Translations under genes and position numbers: made by a program
Assembly (NCBI GenBank): GCA_024195265.1
Contig: JAJLRJ010000009.1
Location: 7,282,997 to 7,346,996 of the forward strand
Origin: Dendrophyllia cribrosa
Lineage: Eukaryota > Cnidaria > Anthozoa > Scleractinia > Dendrophylliidae
Direction: 5' to 3'
Length of the DNA stretch: 64,000 nt
Notes under the pieces: model-generated
Told to the model about the DNA's origin: nothing
The model's input: only the letters and a program-made list of their open reading frames with translations
Databases searched by the model: none
Shown here: one piece after another, positions 35,375 to 47,664 of the stretch
Layout of the letters: every line of letters begins with the position of its first letter
Position numbering within the stretch: position 1 is the first letter of the stretch

Positions 35375-35778
35375 GGTAGTTGTCACGGAGTACATGTGGA
35401 TAACCTACAGGAAAGAGGAGTTACGAAATTAAAGAAGCAAAGATATGATATCCAATTAAGTGAAATGTTTCAGAAGAGTTCTGCTTTTCTTTGCAATATT
35501 TATCCTCGTATAAATAGAGCCAACTTCAACGACTACTTTCTCCGGTAAACACATTCTGACTTCTCTTTCTTCTGTCAACTCGATTCCTTCAACTGACTTT
35601 AATTTACAGCCGGATCTTTGTAAGCGTTTTTCTCTCCACCAATGAAAATGCGTGGTGATCGTGTCATCTATGATCATATTAACAAAATGGATGTTGGATC
35701 GACAGTTTTGCCACGTGTATTTAGTCCAAGTAAACATACAAAGGCACGATATAACATACTATGTGAAAATATGGTTAA

Positions 35779-35852
35779 CCGACGAGGATTCGAACCCGAT
35801 TCTTCCGCTAACAATTAAGGCAGACGTGGTTACCACTATAGCTACACCGGGG
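35779..35852 (-). repeat. tRNA-like segment, degenerate (SINE-type)
   Basis: Minus strand gives a D-arm like GTAGCTATAGTGGTAACCAC and a T-loop GGGTTCGAATCC. The T-stem pairs poorly and no clean acceptor stem forms. More likely a SINE head than a tRNA gene. Confidence 0.45.
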
Positions 35853-36325
35853 AAACCGACAGAGAAGTATTGGGCGAAATAACCACACTACCATATTTTC
35901 ACATAGTTAACAACTATTCACCGAAGTGGAGGTGGATAGTGGTGGATATTTACCTCGCCGCGAAACAGTGAGATAATATAACGAAAATGATGCTTTTTAA
36001 CTCATTTATTCCTGTCAACGATTACAATTTTCGCGCGCAAATTGCTGGGAAGTGAATAGCACTTGCTATTCCGAGTTTCAGTAGCCAATCAGAGCGCGCC
36101 AACAATGCTATCCACTGTTTCAGTATATACTAATATGTTATACCGTGCTTTGTTCCTTGTATATAACAGTTCTTTAAACAGATCGTATGTTACAATATGG
36201 CTGATTCACTTATCTTCTCGTGCGCCTGGCACATTCGCCATATTCGCTATTAAATTATGTGCCCCGATTTCAGCTGGTTTGTCCGCATGCCGTATACGCG
36301 TACGGTAGCAGTGCGTTTTGTGCTA

Positions 36326-36463
36326 ATAGACCATTTTACAGTTGTGTTCTTAGTACCCTGACCTTTGAGTGAAAGTGAGGCTGGAGTTGACTTTGTTTTG
36401 ATACAAACCTGCAAATCATGTTAGTTGCATAAGAACAACATGATTTACATTTGAAAAGAAGGA

Positions 36464-36498
<35 letters not shown>

Positions 36499-36539
36499 TT
36501 TCCACACAAAGACCAGGTTACTAAGTAGAATGGTCTATT
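36326..36539. repeat. Inverted-repeat MITE family G
   Basis: AATAGACCATTTTACAG to AATGGTCTATT. The inner arms AGGCTGGAGTTGACTTTG and CAAGGTCAACTCCAGCCT are inverted. Related pieces lie at about 59960-60240. Confidence 0.75.
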
Positions 36540-36752
36540 CTGCGGATATGGGGCTCGTACGTCGCAGCAGAAAATTGGATTTCACCAAACTTGCTCCGCA
36601 CAGCTCTAAATGAGCATCTTGTGCAGTTTCATTGAATCATCGATATTTTGCGAATTTGGGGCTCGTGCGCAGCAATAAGAAAATTTTCCAAAATCACACG
36701 ATCAAACATTGGATTGCGCCAGACTTGCTCCGAATTGCTCTAAATGGCGTTT

Positions 36753-37425
36753 TCTCAAGTGAATTAAGGCGTGGGTCCCTGTCGATTTAAAAGGGGGTGG
36801 TCTAACGTAAACGGATTCAGAGGTATCTCTTAGATAACAATTTAGGCCAAACTGCAAACATAAACTGTTCAAAATGTATATATAATATAGTGGATTTTTT
36901 CATCACGTGACCATTCACACCCAATTTTGTAAGAAATCCGTTGACTCAAAATTCCCACCAGTAAACAATAGTTTTCTTAACAAATTTTACGTCCTAACTA
37001 TGACTATCAGTATTGTTCTTAGAACAGCGGGTGGAATGAGAGAAAACCATTTAACGGTTTTCTTTTGAACCGATTTCAAGTTGGAGTAGGACTGGCACTA
37101 GTAAAAAACAGGAAATAACACCTGACCAGTGCAACGGTCCGAATCATCCAGCCGGGTTTCCTAATCCCTGCCCATGCTGAATGTTTTTATAAAGAAAAAC
37201 TAAATCTGGGTATGCAGCTAGTGGTGGGAATCTTTATTTGTGTTTTTTCGAGATAAAGGGCGTGGTCAGTCACGTGACCAGGCACTTTGAAATTCTTTAT
37301 TCTAGTTTCTATACTTTATATCATTTAACCATCGTTTGTTCCTTCATTACGTCTCAAAGGGCGTGTTTTGGAAAATAAACTAAAAGATCAAAACCAATTT
37401 TGACCCAGGCCTTAATTCACTTGAG
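36753..37425. repeat. Inverted-repeat element family H, copy 1
   Basis: CTCAAGTGAATTAAGGC at the left is mirrored by GCCTTAATTCACTTGAG at the right. GGGGGTGGTCTAACG near the left end resembles the family member at 43292-43977. About 670 bp, non-coding. Confidence 0.65.
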
Positions 37426-37696
37426 TTGTGCTAACTTCATTGAATCAGCAATAGTTTGCCAATTTGGGTCTTAACGCCACAGCAGAAAATTGTTCACATA
37501 ATTGTTCGCTTAAAAACTAAATTTTGGCAAACTTGCTCCTCACATCTCTCAATCGTGTTTGTGTCCGCAGTTTCATCGAAATGGCAATATTTCGTTAATT
37601 TAGGGCTGGTACGACGCATGGGAAAAATTTTCCAAAACCAAGCAAACCAAAATTGGATTTTGCCAGACTTGCTCCGCAGAGCTTTTTAACGGGGGC

Positions 37697-38165
37697 TCAA
37701 CTGGATTTTTCTGGCGGTACAGCATGCCAACTTTGATCGGCTGATACTGATCTCTGTCTGAGCTCGGTCAGGCAAGCAGTTTCATATATCTACTACAGAT
37801 AAAATGAACTTCCTAAAAAAGTAGGTTTGATTGAAATTGGTGTTACCATAACAGCTCACGACCATGACGTCATGGTTTTTTCATATTAGTAATTTTTTCG
37901 ACAGCTAGACTTAAACTTTTAATTCTTATAGTCTAGATGTAGATCTTCAAGACTGCAAAATTAGAAAAAAAATTTATGAGAGCGTTTACGAATAAAATTG
38001 GGTTAGGTGTATTCCAGTAAAAATTTAAAGATTCGTATTACTTTCCGGTTACCACCGTCGATACCAATGTTTCCCTGACAAATTGAAATAACATATCTCT
38101 GTAAATTTCCGCGCAATAAAAATAAAAGTATAGAGGACTTTTACATCCGTCTTCAAAAGGTTTAT
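37697..38165. repeat. Interspersed repeat family I, copy 1
   Basis: CAACTGGATTTTTCTGGCG, GATCGGCTGATACT, TCTGAGCTCGGTC and ATGACGTCATGGTT occur in the same order at 54253-54990. Direct-orientation copies, coding nothing recognisable. Confidence 0.65.
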
Positions 38166-38370
38166 TGTCGTATTCTTTTAGCATAAATCTTGCCAATGCG
38201 GTCTATTTGCGGTTTGATGTTTTTTTTTTAATTTTACCCGTTATATGTTTCCCATTCAACCTCCTCCCGCCATAGTCTTTTTGATTTTCAATATGGCGGC
38301 GGTCCCGGACAGCCGCCATATTGAAAACCGAGAAGACCCTGGGGACGAGGTTGCTTCCTATCCACAAAAT

Positions 38371-38612
38371 AATCTGCGGATTAGGCGATTTTTCATATAT
38401 GAAAAATGTACCTCGCCAGGCAAGACATTTGGGATAATAATGGGCATTGAACGACAATTATCTGATTTACATAAATGTCAGAGTGGTGGACAAATTTCCT
38501 TGAAGTTAATTAGTGTCTGCATTAGTAGTACATCAGCAGTAGAAGTAGTGCATTAGCAACGGCACATTAGTGCATTAGCAGTGGCAGCGGTAGCACATTA
38601 GCAACTAGAACA
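38371..38612. repeat. Interspersed repeat family J, copy 2
   Basis: GCGGATTAGGCGATTTTTCA with GTGGACAAATTTCCT and AGCAGTAGAAGTAGTGCATT, as in 30658-30870. Confidence 0.65.
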
Positions 38613-40123
38613 GGCTGTGCTGCGGCGACACGTCACCTCGTGTGCGCTGATACTTTTATAATCATGCAACACCAATTTTAGAGAAATTGTGTCTCCACGA
38701 TATGTCCCACGAAGTACAACAAGTTGAACTCCATGTGACATATCGAGGGGATTTCCCCAAAACTTGCGGTGTTGTGGTCGGATGGCCCCTCAAAAGACAC
38801 AAAAGGGGGAAAATGTTCATTGTTTGAGGCGCCCATTCCCGGTTTGACATTTTATTTTGCATACAAAGTGTGATCCATTAGTTAGTATATTCTGCTGTTC
38901 TTTACGGCAGTTTAAGTAGTGGAGCGGTTGGTCAGTTTTGCTGCTTGTAAAATAGAGCGTTTTGGCATTTTACTCCCAGAATCTCACATATTACCGGCTC
39001 CATCTTTCGTAACATAGGAAGTTTTTTTTTTCATGTTTGGGGGATAGAAACATTAGGATTTCTCTAGAGGCAACAGGTTTTCATACATTCGAGTTAACCC
39101 TTTCATTAAATCCTGGTGTGACCATTCAAATGAAACATTTTTGGCAGTAATTTTAACATGGTACCATCCATTTGTTTTTCAATATTTCACAAAATGAAAT
39201 TTGGGATTTTTCTTGAATTTTAAGTTTTGGAACTCTTGCAGTTCAGTGACGTCTTCTTCTTCTTATGTGTTCAACCAGTCAATTACCCTGGACCAAAAAT
39301 GCTTGATTTCGGGCCATTCAAAAAACAAGGAAGCTAAAAACAGGAAAGTACAAATGTTATCACACTAGCGACATAACAACATAACAACATAAACATACCG
39401 ACATAAAGAAAAGATTAGTTTTTCGTTATGTCGTTTTTAGCGAGTCAAGTATCTAAGCATTTGAACATTCAATTTTCTGTGCCAATCAGCTACAACATTC
39501 TTAACTGCGAGCCAGCGTAAATAGGAAAATCAAAACATTTACAGAGTCGAACTTTCCAGTTTCTACACAACCTTTGATTGCTTTACATAAGTTATCTTTA
39601 TTTTCATTTGTATTACTTTTATTTATATTATTGCCATTACAACAATTACAATTACTTTTTGCGACTTCTGAAGACAAAAGATACGGTCGTTCTATTGTAG
39701 CGTCTTTAACGATGAAAATCAAGCGATTTTTAAAGCTGTACTGTACTTCCTTGATACAGACTATATTCACTTTACCATTAGAACTTACCAATCAATTAAT
39801 ATTTTCTATAAGTCTTTAACCGATTTCCCTCCCAGAGTCAGTTATGGACACAAGTAGTGTAGTCCTAACTTTTGAGTCTCTGGATGAAATGAAAATGTTG
39901 TGACCATTTAAATGAAACCTCTTTGACCGTACTTTTGCATGGTACAATTTGTTTTTCAATATTTTACATAATGAAATTTGGGATTTGTCTCATAATTTAA
40001 ATTTTGATTTTTGGCACTCTTGGGAGGTAAGGGGTTAGTGAGCAGACTTTATAATTTGCTGCGTTAGTCCGCCTAAAGGCTAAAATTTAGTTGGTGATCA
40101 GCATCTTATTAGTCAGTTGGATG

Positions 40124-40270
40124 GGTGTCAGTAAAACGCGGGGTCGGGGTGGGATTAGGTCTAGGATTAGGTATGGGATTAGGTAAAGGGATTATATTTA
40201 ATCCCATAACTAATCCTAGACCTAATCCCACCCCGACCCCGGCCCCGACCCCGCGTTTTACTGACACCCC
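40124..40270. repeat. Palindromic element with telomere-like GGGATTAGG words
   Basis: GGTGTCAGTAAAACGCGGGG at the left and CCCCGCGTTTTACTGACACC at the right. The arms carry GGGATTAGGTCTAGGATTAG and its reverse complement and meet near 40197. Confidence 0.85.
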
Positions 40271-40461
40271 AGTTTGATACACGACTAAACATACAATCAG
40301 TTATGGGAATAAAGGCGATAATCACCAAAGATGTATGAGGAGAATTTGTGTGTTGATATTTAGTACGTAAAGGGTTAAAAGATCGTAAACAATTGATTAT
40401 GACTTACTGTTTGTTCTTGAGACTAAATATGGCGTCGCTATTACAACTTAAGCGCCATTGG

Positions 40462-40467
40462 TTTATT
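40462..40467 (-). promoter_or_regulatory. Candidate poly(A) signal of the receptor kinase
   Basis: AATAAA on the minus strand, about 270 bases past the stop codon of the receptor tyrosine kinase. Positional evidence only. Confidence 0.35.
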
Positions 40468-40734
40468 AGTAGAAATGGCGCTATAGAAGTAAAGAGTATG
40501 TTAAATATTATCGATAACGTTTTTCTTTTTCTTCTTTTTAACTAACTGTCTGCCGTATGCTATTGGAAACATAGCGTCCGAGTACTGTTTGCTTAGAACA
40601 ACTGTCGTCGAGTACACGAACTCCATGTTTTCAGTATAGCTCACGCTCTAGCTATATTTAAGTCTCATATATGCATGGAGACATGTTTCAGTGGTCCATT
40701 AAACTGTAGAGAGTGGTTTGGATTTTCGACCGTC

Positions 40735-43700
40735 TTAGGCCACGTTCTCCGTCGCCTCCTCTTCGAACATATTCTCGTTGTAATACGCCTTTGATTCATC
40801 CAGCAAATCAAAATCTATATAAGGAGTTCCAACCGTCATCATCTTCTCCAATGATTTTGCGGCCTGATCAAATGTTGGTCGCTCACTGGGGTCCCCCTTC
40901 CAGCATTCCAACACCAGCTGAAATCTAACAAAAGAGGAACAGCATACGCCATGCATGTTATTGCATGTTATTGCGTATCGTACTAGCGTATGCCAGCGTA
41001 TGTCACCGTATGCGACCAGGCTTAAAACGTATACAACCTATGCCTAACGTACCCCTAGCGTATGACAGCGTATACCAGCGTATGAGTGATATTTTTCATA
41101 CGCTGGCATACGGCGAGGCAGAAAAAGATTTTTAAGCATGCTTAAAAATTTTGTGCGTATTCGGACGTATGGTTTATACGCTAAGTATACGCTAGGCATA
41201 CGCTGAATACGCGAGAGTTACGCTAGAGGTACGTTACTCATAGGTCAAGTAAGCTGGTCATTTTGTGCGTATGAAAATTATTTTATGAATTTCCATACGC
41301 AACTCATACGTTTCTCTCATACGCAATAGTGTGACAGGGCCTTAAGGAGATTTATGTGTGCATAGGCGTTGAGTTCAACTTATGGATTCTCCAATCTCAG
41401 AAAATGAGATGTAATATAATTATTTTGAATTGCTACGGTAATGTGGCCAAAACTCATACGACCTCGCCCTACATGTACATAACCGATTAAGCCATGGTGA
41501 GATTTCAGGACTACTATGTCGTTCCATCTCGCCCTGCGCTGTGATTAACAACTGAAAAGACGCCTACATTAATAATTTTTATTTTTACATGAGCTCGGAA
41601 TCCTTTGTTCTTTTCGGGGGGGGGGGGGGGGGGGGGATATATTACATAACCCCCGAATCAACTGTCTGAAAAGCTGGGAGCGGCTTTTATTGTTTAAGGG
41701 AAGAGCGGGGCTAATGAACAGCTAATTAAAATGCGAGGGGATTATGTATTAATATGCACTTTTTCCCTTGCATATTAATACATAATCCCCTCGCATTGTA
41801 ATTAGCTTTTCATGAAGAACAATTTTACAAATGTTTACTTGGAAATATTAAACACGACGCTACAATTACATGTACTAAAATTAAACTGTTATTTAGTGCT
41901 AAGGCGTTCCGTTCTTTAACCCAGTCATCCCAAACTCAAGTACTCCATGTAGTTGACCTCTTTGTATTTTGTGGTATTCTTGCTTCATTCCTCGCCTGAA
42001 TTTCCTTGTCGGTTACAGTAGTGATCCCTCGCAGGGAATCGGTTAAAACATCCTCGGTGCGAAAATTGAAGTTGTCAACTGCTTGCTCGTTGTCTGCACC
42101 CGCAAATAACGATTCAAAATTGTTTTCCGAAAGCTCAATTGCAGTACCGCCACTAAAACTACTTTGAGTAATAAACATTGCTAGGCTGTTTCTAGCATTC
42201 ACTACGAACAACTAATTCGAAATGCGACTTGGAAAAATTAACATAATTAAAAAGCCGAGAACCTTGTTAATACCACCAGTGCCAGTGTTTTTTGGTGCGT
42301 GTTGCTACAACCATAGACACACCTTAAAAGAACCATGTTTCTTCCTCAGGGCGCATCAAAAAATGCGAGGAACTGAGAAACCTCGACACCGGCATTCTTG
42401 TATTGACGTCACAGCGGACTATTTCCAGTCTTTCTTCTTGCGCGGTTTTGTAACACACCGGAAGTGAAATTTCACGTTTTTAGACGGCTACAACACAGAG
42501 AAGAAAAATCGATATCGAAATTTTTTTTCCATTTTCTTATCAGAACATCATGTAGATTCGATCAAGCAAATAAAAAATCACTGTCATATACACTTTAACA
42601 AATACTCTACCAGTGCACTGAAACTAGTATTCGTTATTTTTGGCTGCGGAGGCCGGGGGCCAGGAGCCAATCTTTTCAAGTTCCTCCCAAGAGTCGTGGA
42701 AAAATCGCAGAAAAACTTATTATAGACACTTTTAATAAATACCACGATGCATCATTTTCCGCTAATGACGTCAAACATATTCTTTTGAATTCTTTTGCAA
42801 TTCAAAAGAATACATTTGACATCAATAGCGGAATGTGATGCAATCTGGTATTTATTAAAAGGGTCTATAGTTTGTTCTTCCATGAAGAAATCACTTAAAC
42901 AAGGACACTGACTATAAAAGGAACCTTGGCCAGGCCAAGCCGCCAGTCATTTCACACTTGACACCGAACTGTCAACATCACGTGCATCCGCTCGCCAATG
43001 GAGAACCGTTTATACCGCGCAAAATTCAAATTTGGAAAGCTAAAATATTATATTCATGCTAAAAGGCGCATAAATTCAAATAATGTTTTTAGTTTTATTT
43101 TCGTGAAAGATAAATCCTATACAAGATTGAACTAGTAAAGGTAGAATTAGACCTATTTCTTGGGGCAACGGTCTTCCTCCGTGTCGCTCGCAGTCAGCCA
43201 TCTTTGATTAGCCGTTGAAGCAGTGATGGTGTGACAAAGAGGGGGCGGAGCTATCCCTTTTATAGTCAGTGTCCTTGTTTAATATTATCTTCCTCAGGTA
43301 AATTAAGGCAAGGGCCTCCAGCTATTTCAATCAAAAAAGTGAGGGGGTGGTCTATCATCTGAGGCTTTGGCCATGAGAACTCAAATCTTGGGTAGACTAA
43401 AGATTTTACAAGTTTGGACATTTTAGCTCGCAGATTATATGCAAATTAGGTCACGTGACCTGTCAGGGTTATTTTTAGGTCAAAAATATTTCAAGCAAAA
43501 TGGCAACACTTTTCACCAATACCTGGTGGCTGCTAGAAGTTTTATGATTTAAAGGTTATTATGTACTTCATTTCTGCACTTGGCCTTTTTAAGATTAGTT
43601 ATAAAAATAATAAATTTCTATTACGGGGGACTGGGTACTAGTAAAAATTACCGTTTGTTTTCAAACTTAATGAAATAATCAACAAAGGCCAAGCGCAGAT

Positions 43701-46700
43701 TTTTTGTTGTTGTCCTTGGGACTTGGGTAGCAATAACATTTGATTATGATCGGTATAAACTATTGCCATCTTAGCTCAAAGTTTTTTCTGTTTTTTTGTG
43801 GCCGCATTAAGTCACGTGACCTAATTTGCATATGTTATTCTTGACAAAAGGACCACATTCGCTAACTATTTACTCTTTTAAAGTATTGAGTTCTCATGAC
43901 TAAAGCCTCTTGAGATAGACCACCCCCGTAGCTTTTTGGCGTTACAACTTTAGGCCCTTGCCTTAATTTACCTGAGGTTCTTGGTGTTCTAAAAGCAATT
44001 TTATGTTTGAGCAAAGGTACTTTGTCATATATTTAGTGTATTTTGACCAAAACACTGCAAAATCTATGTGACAATGCCCCTTTAAATAATTACACGCTTA
44101 CTTACAGCTCGTCAGAACACGTGTCTGGTTTTTCCATGCGATATCCTGTCTTAAGAAGCATGTACAGTTCTTTGTTGTTTATGCCAGGATACGGATTTCC
44201 TCCTGAATTTTTTAAAATATATTACACTGAAATTATAATATTGCAGGCACATAAATATGAATGTATAGTATAGAATTATTTTTCTCAAAACTGTGATAGA
44301 ATAGCATGTGTGTGTGTGTATGAGGGGAGGGAGCTTGAACGCCCCTTGAGCGCCCCTTGCGTTTTCAGCATACAAAAAAGATAGCTTATAATGTCCTTCG
44401 AAGGGTTTTATATTTGGGGCCTGCGACATCATCCAAGGTGGCCGTGTTTTGGCAATTAACCATATGCTCTTCAATATGGTAAAGTAGCCACAATGATCCA
44501 AAATCGGACGTTTCGAGCGCTAGCTCTTCGCCAAAGCGAACCTTCGTCCAGCGTTCAAAACAGCCGTTGAATCCAGCCTTTGAATCTCGGTGGTCGATTT
44601 ACCATATCAACCCAACTCGGTGTATGAACCAAATTTTCGTTCTCTTTAAGAGTTTCCTTTTTACGTAGCAAGCGCCAAAATTTAATGTTTGACACCCAAT
44701 AAATATCACATTTGGTTGAATTAATTAATTTTCTGCTTATTGTATGCACATTCAATGGGAAAAAAACGTTCGCACTAGCTTGACCTCGTATTACTTCTCA
44801 TTCCAAGTCCCTTACATTGATAAAACGATTCTAATCCATCTTTAAACCGATTTCAATCCATCTATTAACCGACTCCTACCCGTGTATAAACCTTAATTTT
44901 CATTTATCTGCAAAGCGATTCCAATTTATCTTTAAGCCGATTTTAATCCACCTATAAACCTATTCCAATCAATCAAAAAATAAACCGATTTCTATCTATC
45001 TATAACCGATTTCCAACCCCATTTATAAACCGATGTCAATTTATTTATAAACCGATTCCAATGCACCTATCAAAACTGATTCCAATCAAACTTTCAATCT
45101 AAAGAGTGCCTTGAGGATGGACGAACTGCAAATATTAAAAAAAAAATAACAAATCGAAAAACTTTATCATAAAGACTTTTGTTCTGGGGCCATCGTAGCT
45201 TGATAAGAAATAGAACACAAACCACGGTGATAAACATATTGAACTTATTCATTTTTTATAAAACTTGACGTTTCGTATGCTAAACTTTGATAAAAAAAAC
45301 TTTGATCCCATACGGCCGCGCAACCTTCATGCTAATCGTTCAATGCATTATACAGGAAAGTACATAAATGCGGGAGGGGCCTGCTAACTAGTATAGTATA
45401 TATTATTCTTGATTTTCTTACCCATTGTGCAAAGTTCCCAGAGCAAAACTCCGAAAGACCACCTGAAAAAAACGTTATGTGAATAAGCAGAACGAAAACG
45501 ATATAAAATTAAAATAAGAAGCCTCATGAACTTTACAGCAGGACCTTTAGTCCCTAGTCTCCACTCCTCCACTCCGAGACCATTATTGCCCAATATGGAC
45601 CAAACAAGCAAGTTCTCTATACTCTCATTTTTCAGGCCATTTTGGGACAAGTTTAACCAAAATTGTCAACCAGACTTAAGGAAAAATGTTTTACTTAACA
45701 GAAAACCGTTTTCTTTTGTTCAATCTTTCATAAAAGGAATTCGGCCGCTCAGGGAACCATTCAGAATGTTCCTTTCAATCATCATGAACCAGTTTGCTAT
45801 ATAATAAGAACAATTATCCGTAATTATAGCTGATTAAGCTCCCATTTTAAAATAGTTTCTTGGGGAGCGTGTCACAGAACCTCCTTGGCTTCCAGCCTGG
45901 CAACAAACTTACACCGGCCTGCAAATTCAAGCTACATCCCTGGATCGCATCAGACATACTATTCATACATTTAGGTAAAGAGCATTGACTGTTTTGTTGT
46001 ATTTTTAAGTGTATTTAAGATTCCTGAATATATATTAAACTATGCGCCATAATACTCACACATCGCTTTTTGTGGTGTATTCGCTTTCGTAGATCGCCTC
46101 GGGGGCCATCCATTTGTATGGTATTTTCTTCCCTTTCTTGATTTTGTAAACGTCTTGCTGAATGTGCCGCATCAGACCAAAATCAGAAATTTTCACCGAC
46201 CTGTCCTCACCAAGAAGTATGTTCCGCGCCGCTAAATCTCGATGAACAAATCCGTTACTTGACAAATAGCTCTGCGATTGCAAAATGGTAACCATTAAAC
46301 AGAATAATCTGCCATACAATCAGTACTTAACATGCCAGTCAAGTTTTTAAACAGTCAAGGTAGAAAGAAAACACTGCTAGTCTTGGCTGGGAATTTTGTA
46401 GTCTTATTTGGAGAGTTCTACCAGCTAGTTATTTAGAATCAAAAATATCGCTTTTAAGAATTTTGAAATGAGGAAAGCAAATGTTGTAGCCCATTTTTTT
46501 TAATACATTTTCGTTCTTTGGCAGTTTTATCAAAGGAAACAAAAGATCGTAACGCGTTATCATGCTCCCGCGAATGTTCGTGAGGGCTATCTCCTTTGAC
46601 AAAACCCTCTTTCTTCACCTATTCGGGCGTAATGCGTGTTATGATCCTTGTCACAGCACATAGCCAAAGAAGGTGGAAATTTATCCCTAATATTACAAGG

Positions 46701-47633
46701 CTTACAGCTCAGTATCCTAATTCCGTAAGATGTCGGCCAAGGGGTCGGTTAAGTAAATTGTTAGAATAAATTAGTGCTTCTTTCCACGATGAATGTTGTC
46801 TATAGGCTAATAAATCTCAAAATACTGGAGTTGTGCACACTGCTGGCTATGAAATCAAGAACAACTCAATTTTGCCTACTCACTGGTTTATGCTGTAACG
46901 GCAAAAGAACACAGTAAGCAACTTATAGATTGAAGACTGTACATCGATCTATAGAAAGCTATAATCTAATTTGTTGACACAATATGCGCACTTCTTATTA
47001 CATAAGAACGTACTGCATACAAACAACATGTCGCCGGGGCTGATTTCCCTTTCGTAAACGGTCGATGCCATTTTTAACGGTCGATGCCATTATTAGCAAA
47101 CGGTCGATGCCATCATTAGCATTCATTAGTAACCAAGCCTTTTGAAATGGTCGATGCTATTTCTCTTTAGTTTATGCGTGGATTGGGACGAAAGTAGGCT
47201 ATCATTATTAGATAAAATTGGGCCTAGGTAAAGCGATTATTAGATCTAAGCTAGATTCGCGGTTAGGTAAGATTTAAGGTTAGGGTGACCCGTTATTGAT
47301 ATATATTAAGAAAAGCACCTTTTATAATTAAATTTTTCTTGGATTTGCCCGATCAACCGAGTGGTCTAGTGGTAAAGGAGAGATGCTAACATGCAGAGGT
47401 TCCGGGTTCGATTCAAGGTAATTAATTGCATTTTTCTTTTTCTGATAGAAAAAATAATTCTAAAATTAGTGAAAATTTTTCTAAGTGTCGCTAAAATGGC
47501 ATCGACCGTTTATGAAAGGGAAATGTGCGTCGCCGGGCTGTCAACAGAAATCCGTCTCCAAAACAATTCCTTCTAACATGTGGTTATTAATATTAGCGGA
47601 ATATGACTTAGGGACGGACCATTAGAAAAGTGA

Positions 47634-47664
<31 letters not shown>

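Larger units (their letters stand above)
33583..40734. other. Gene-free region, repeat-dense
   Basis: From the recombinase stop to the receptor kinase stop no exon was recognised. It holds the large palindrome at 34048, family F copy 1, a tRNA-like segment at 35779, inverted-repeat elements at 36326 and 36753, copies of families I and J, single copies of the 88-bp unit (about 39110-39240 and 39860-40030) and the palindrome at 40124. Confidence 0.6.
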
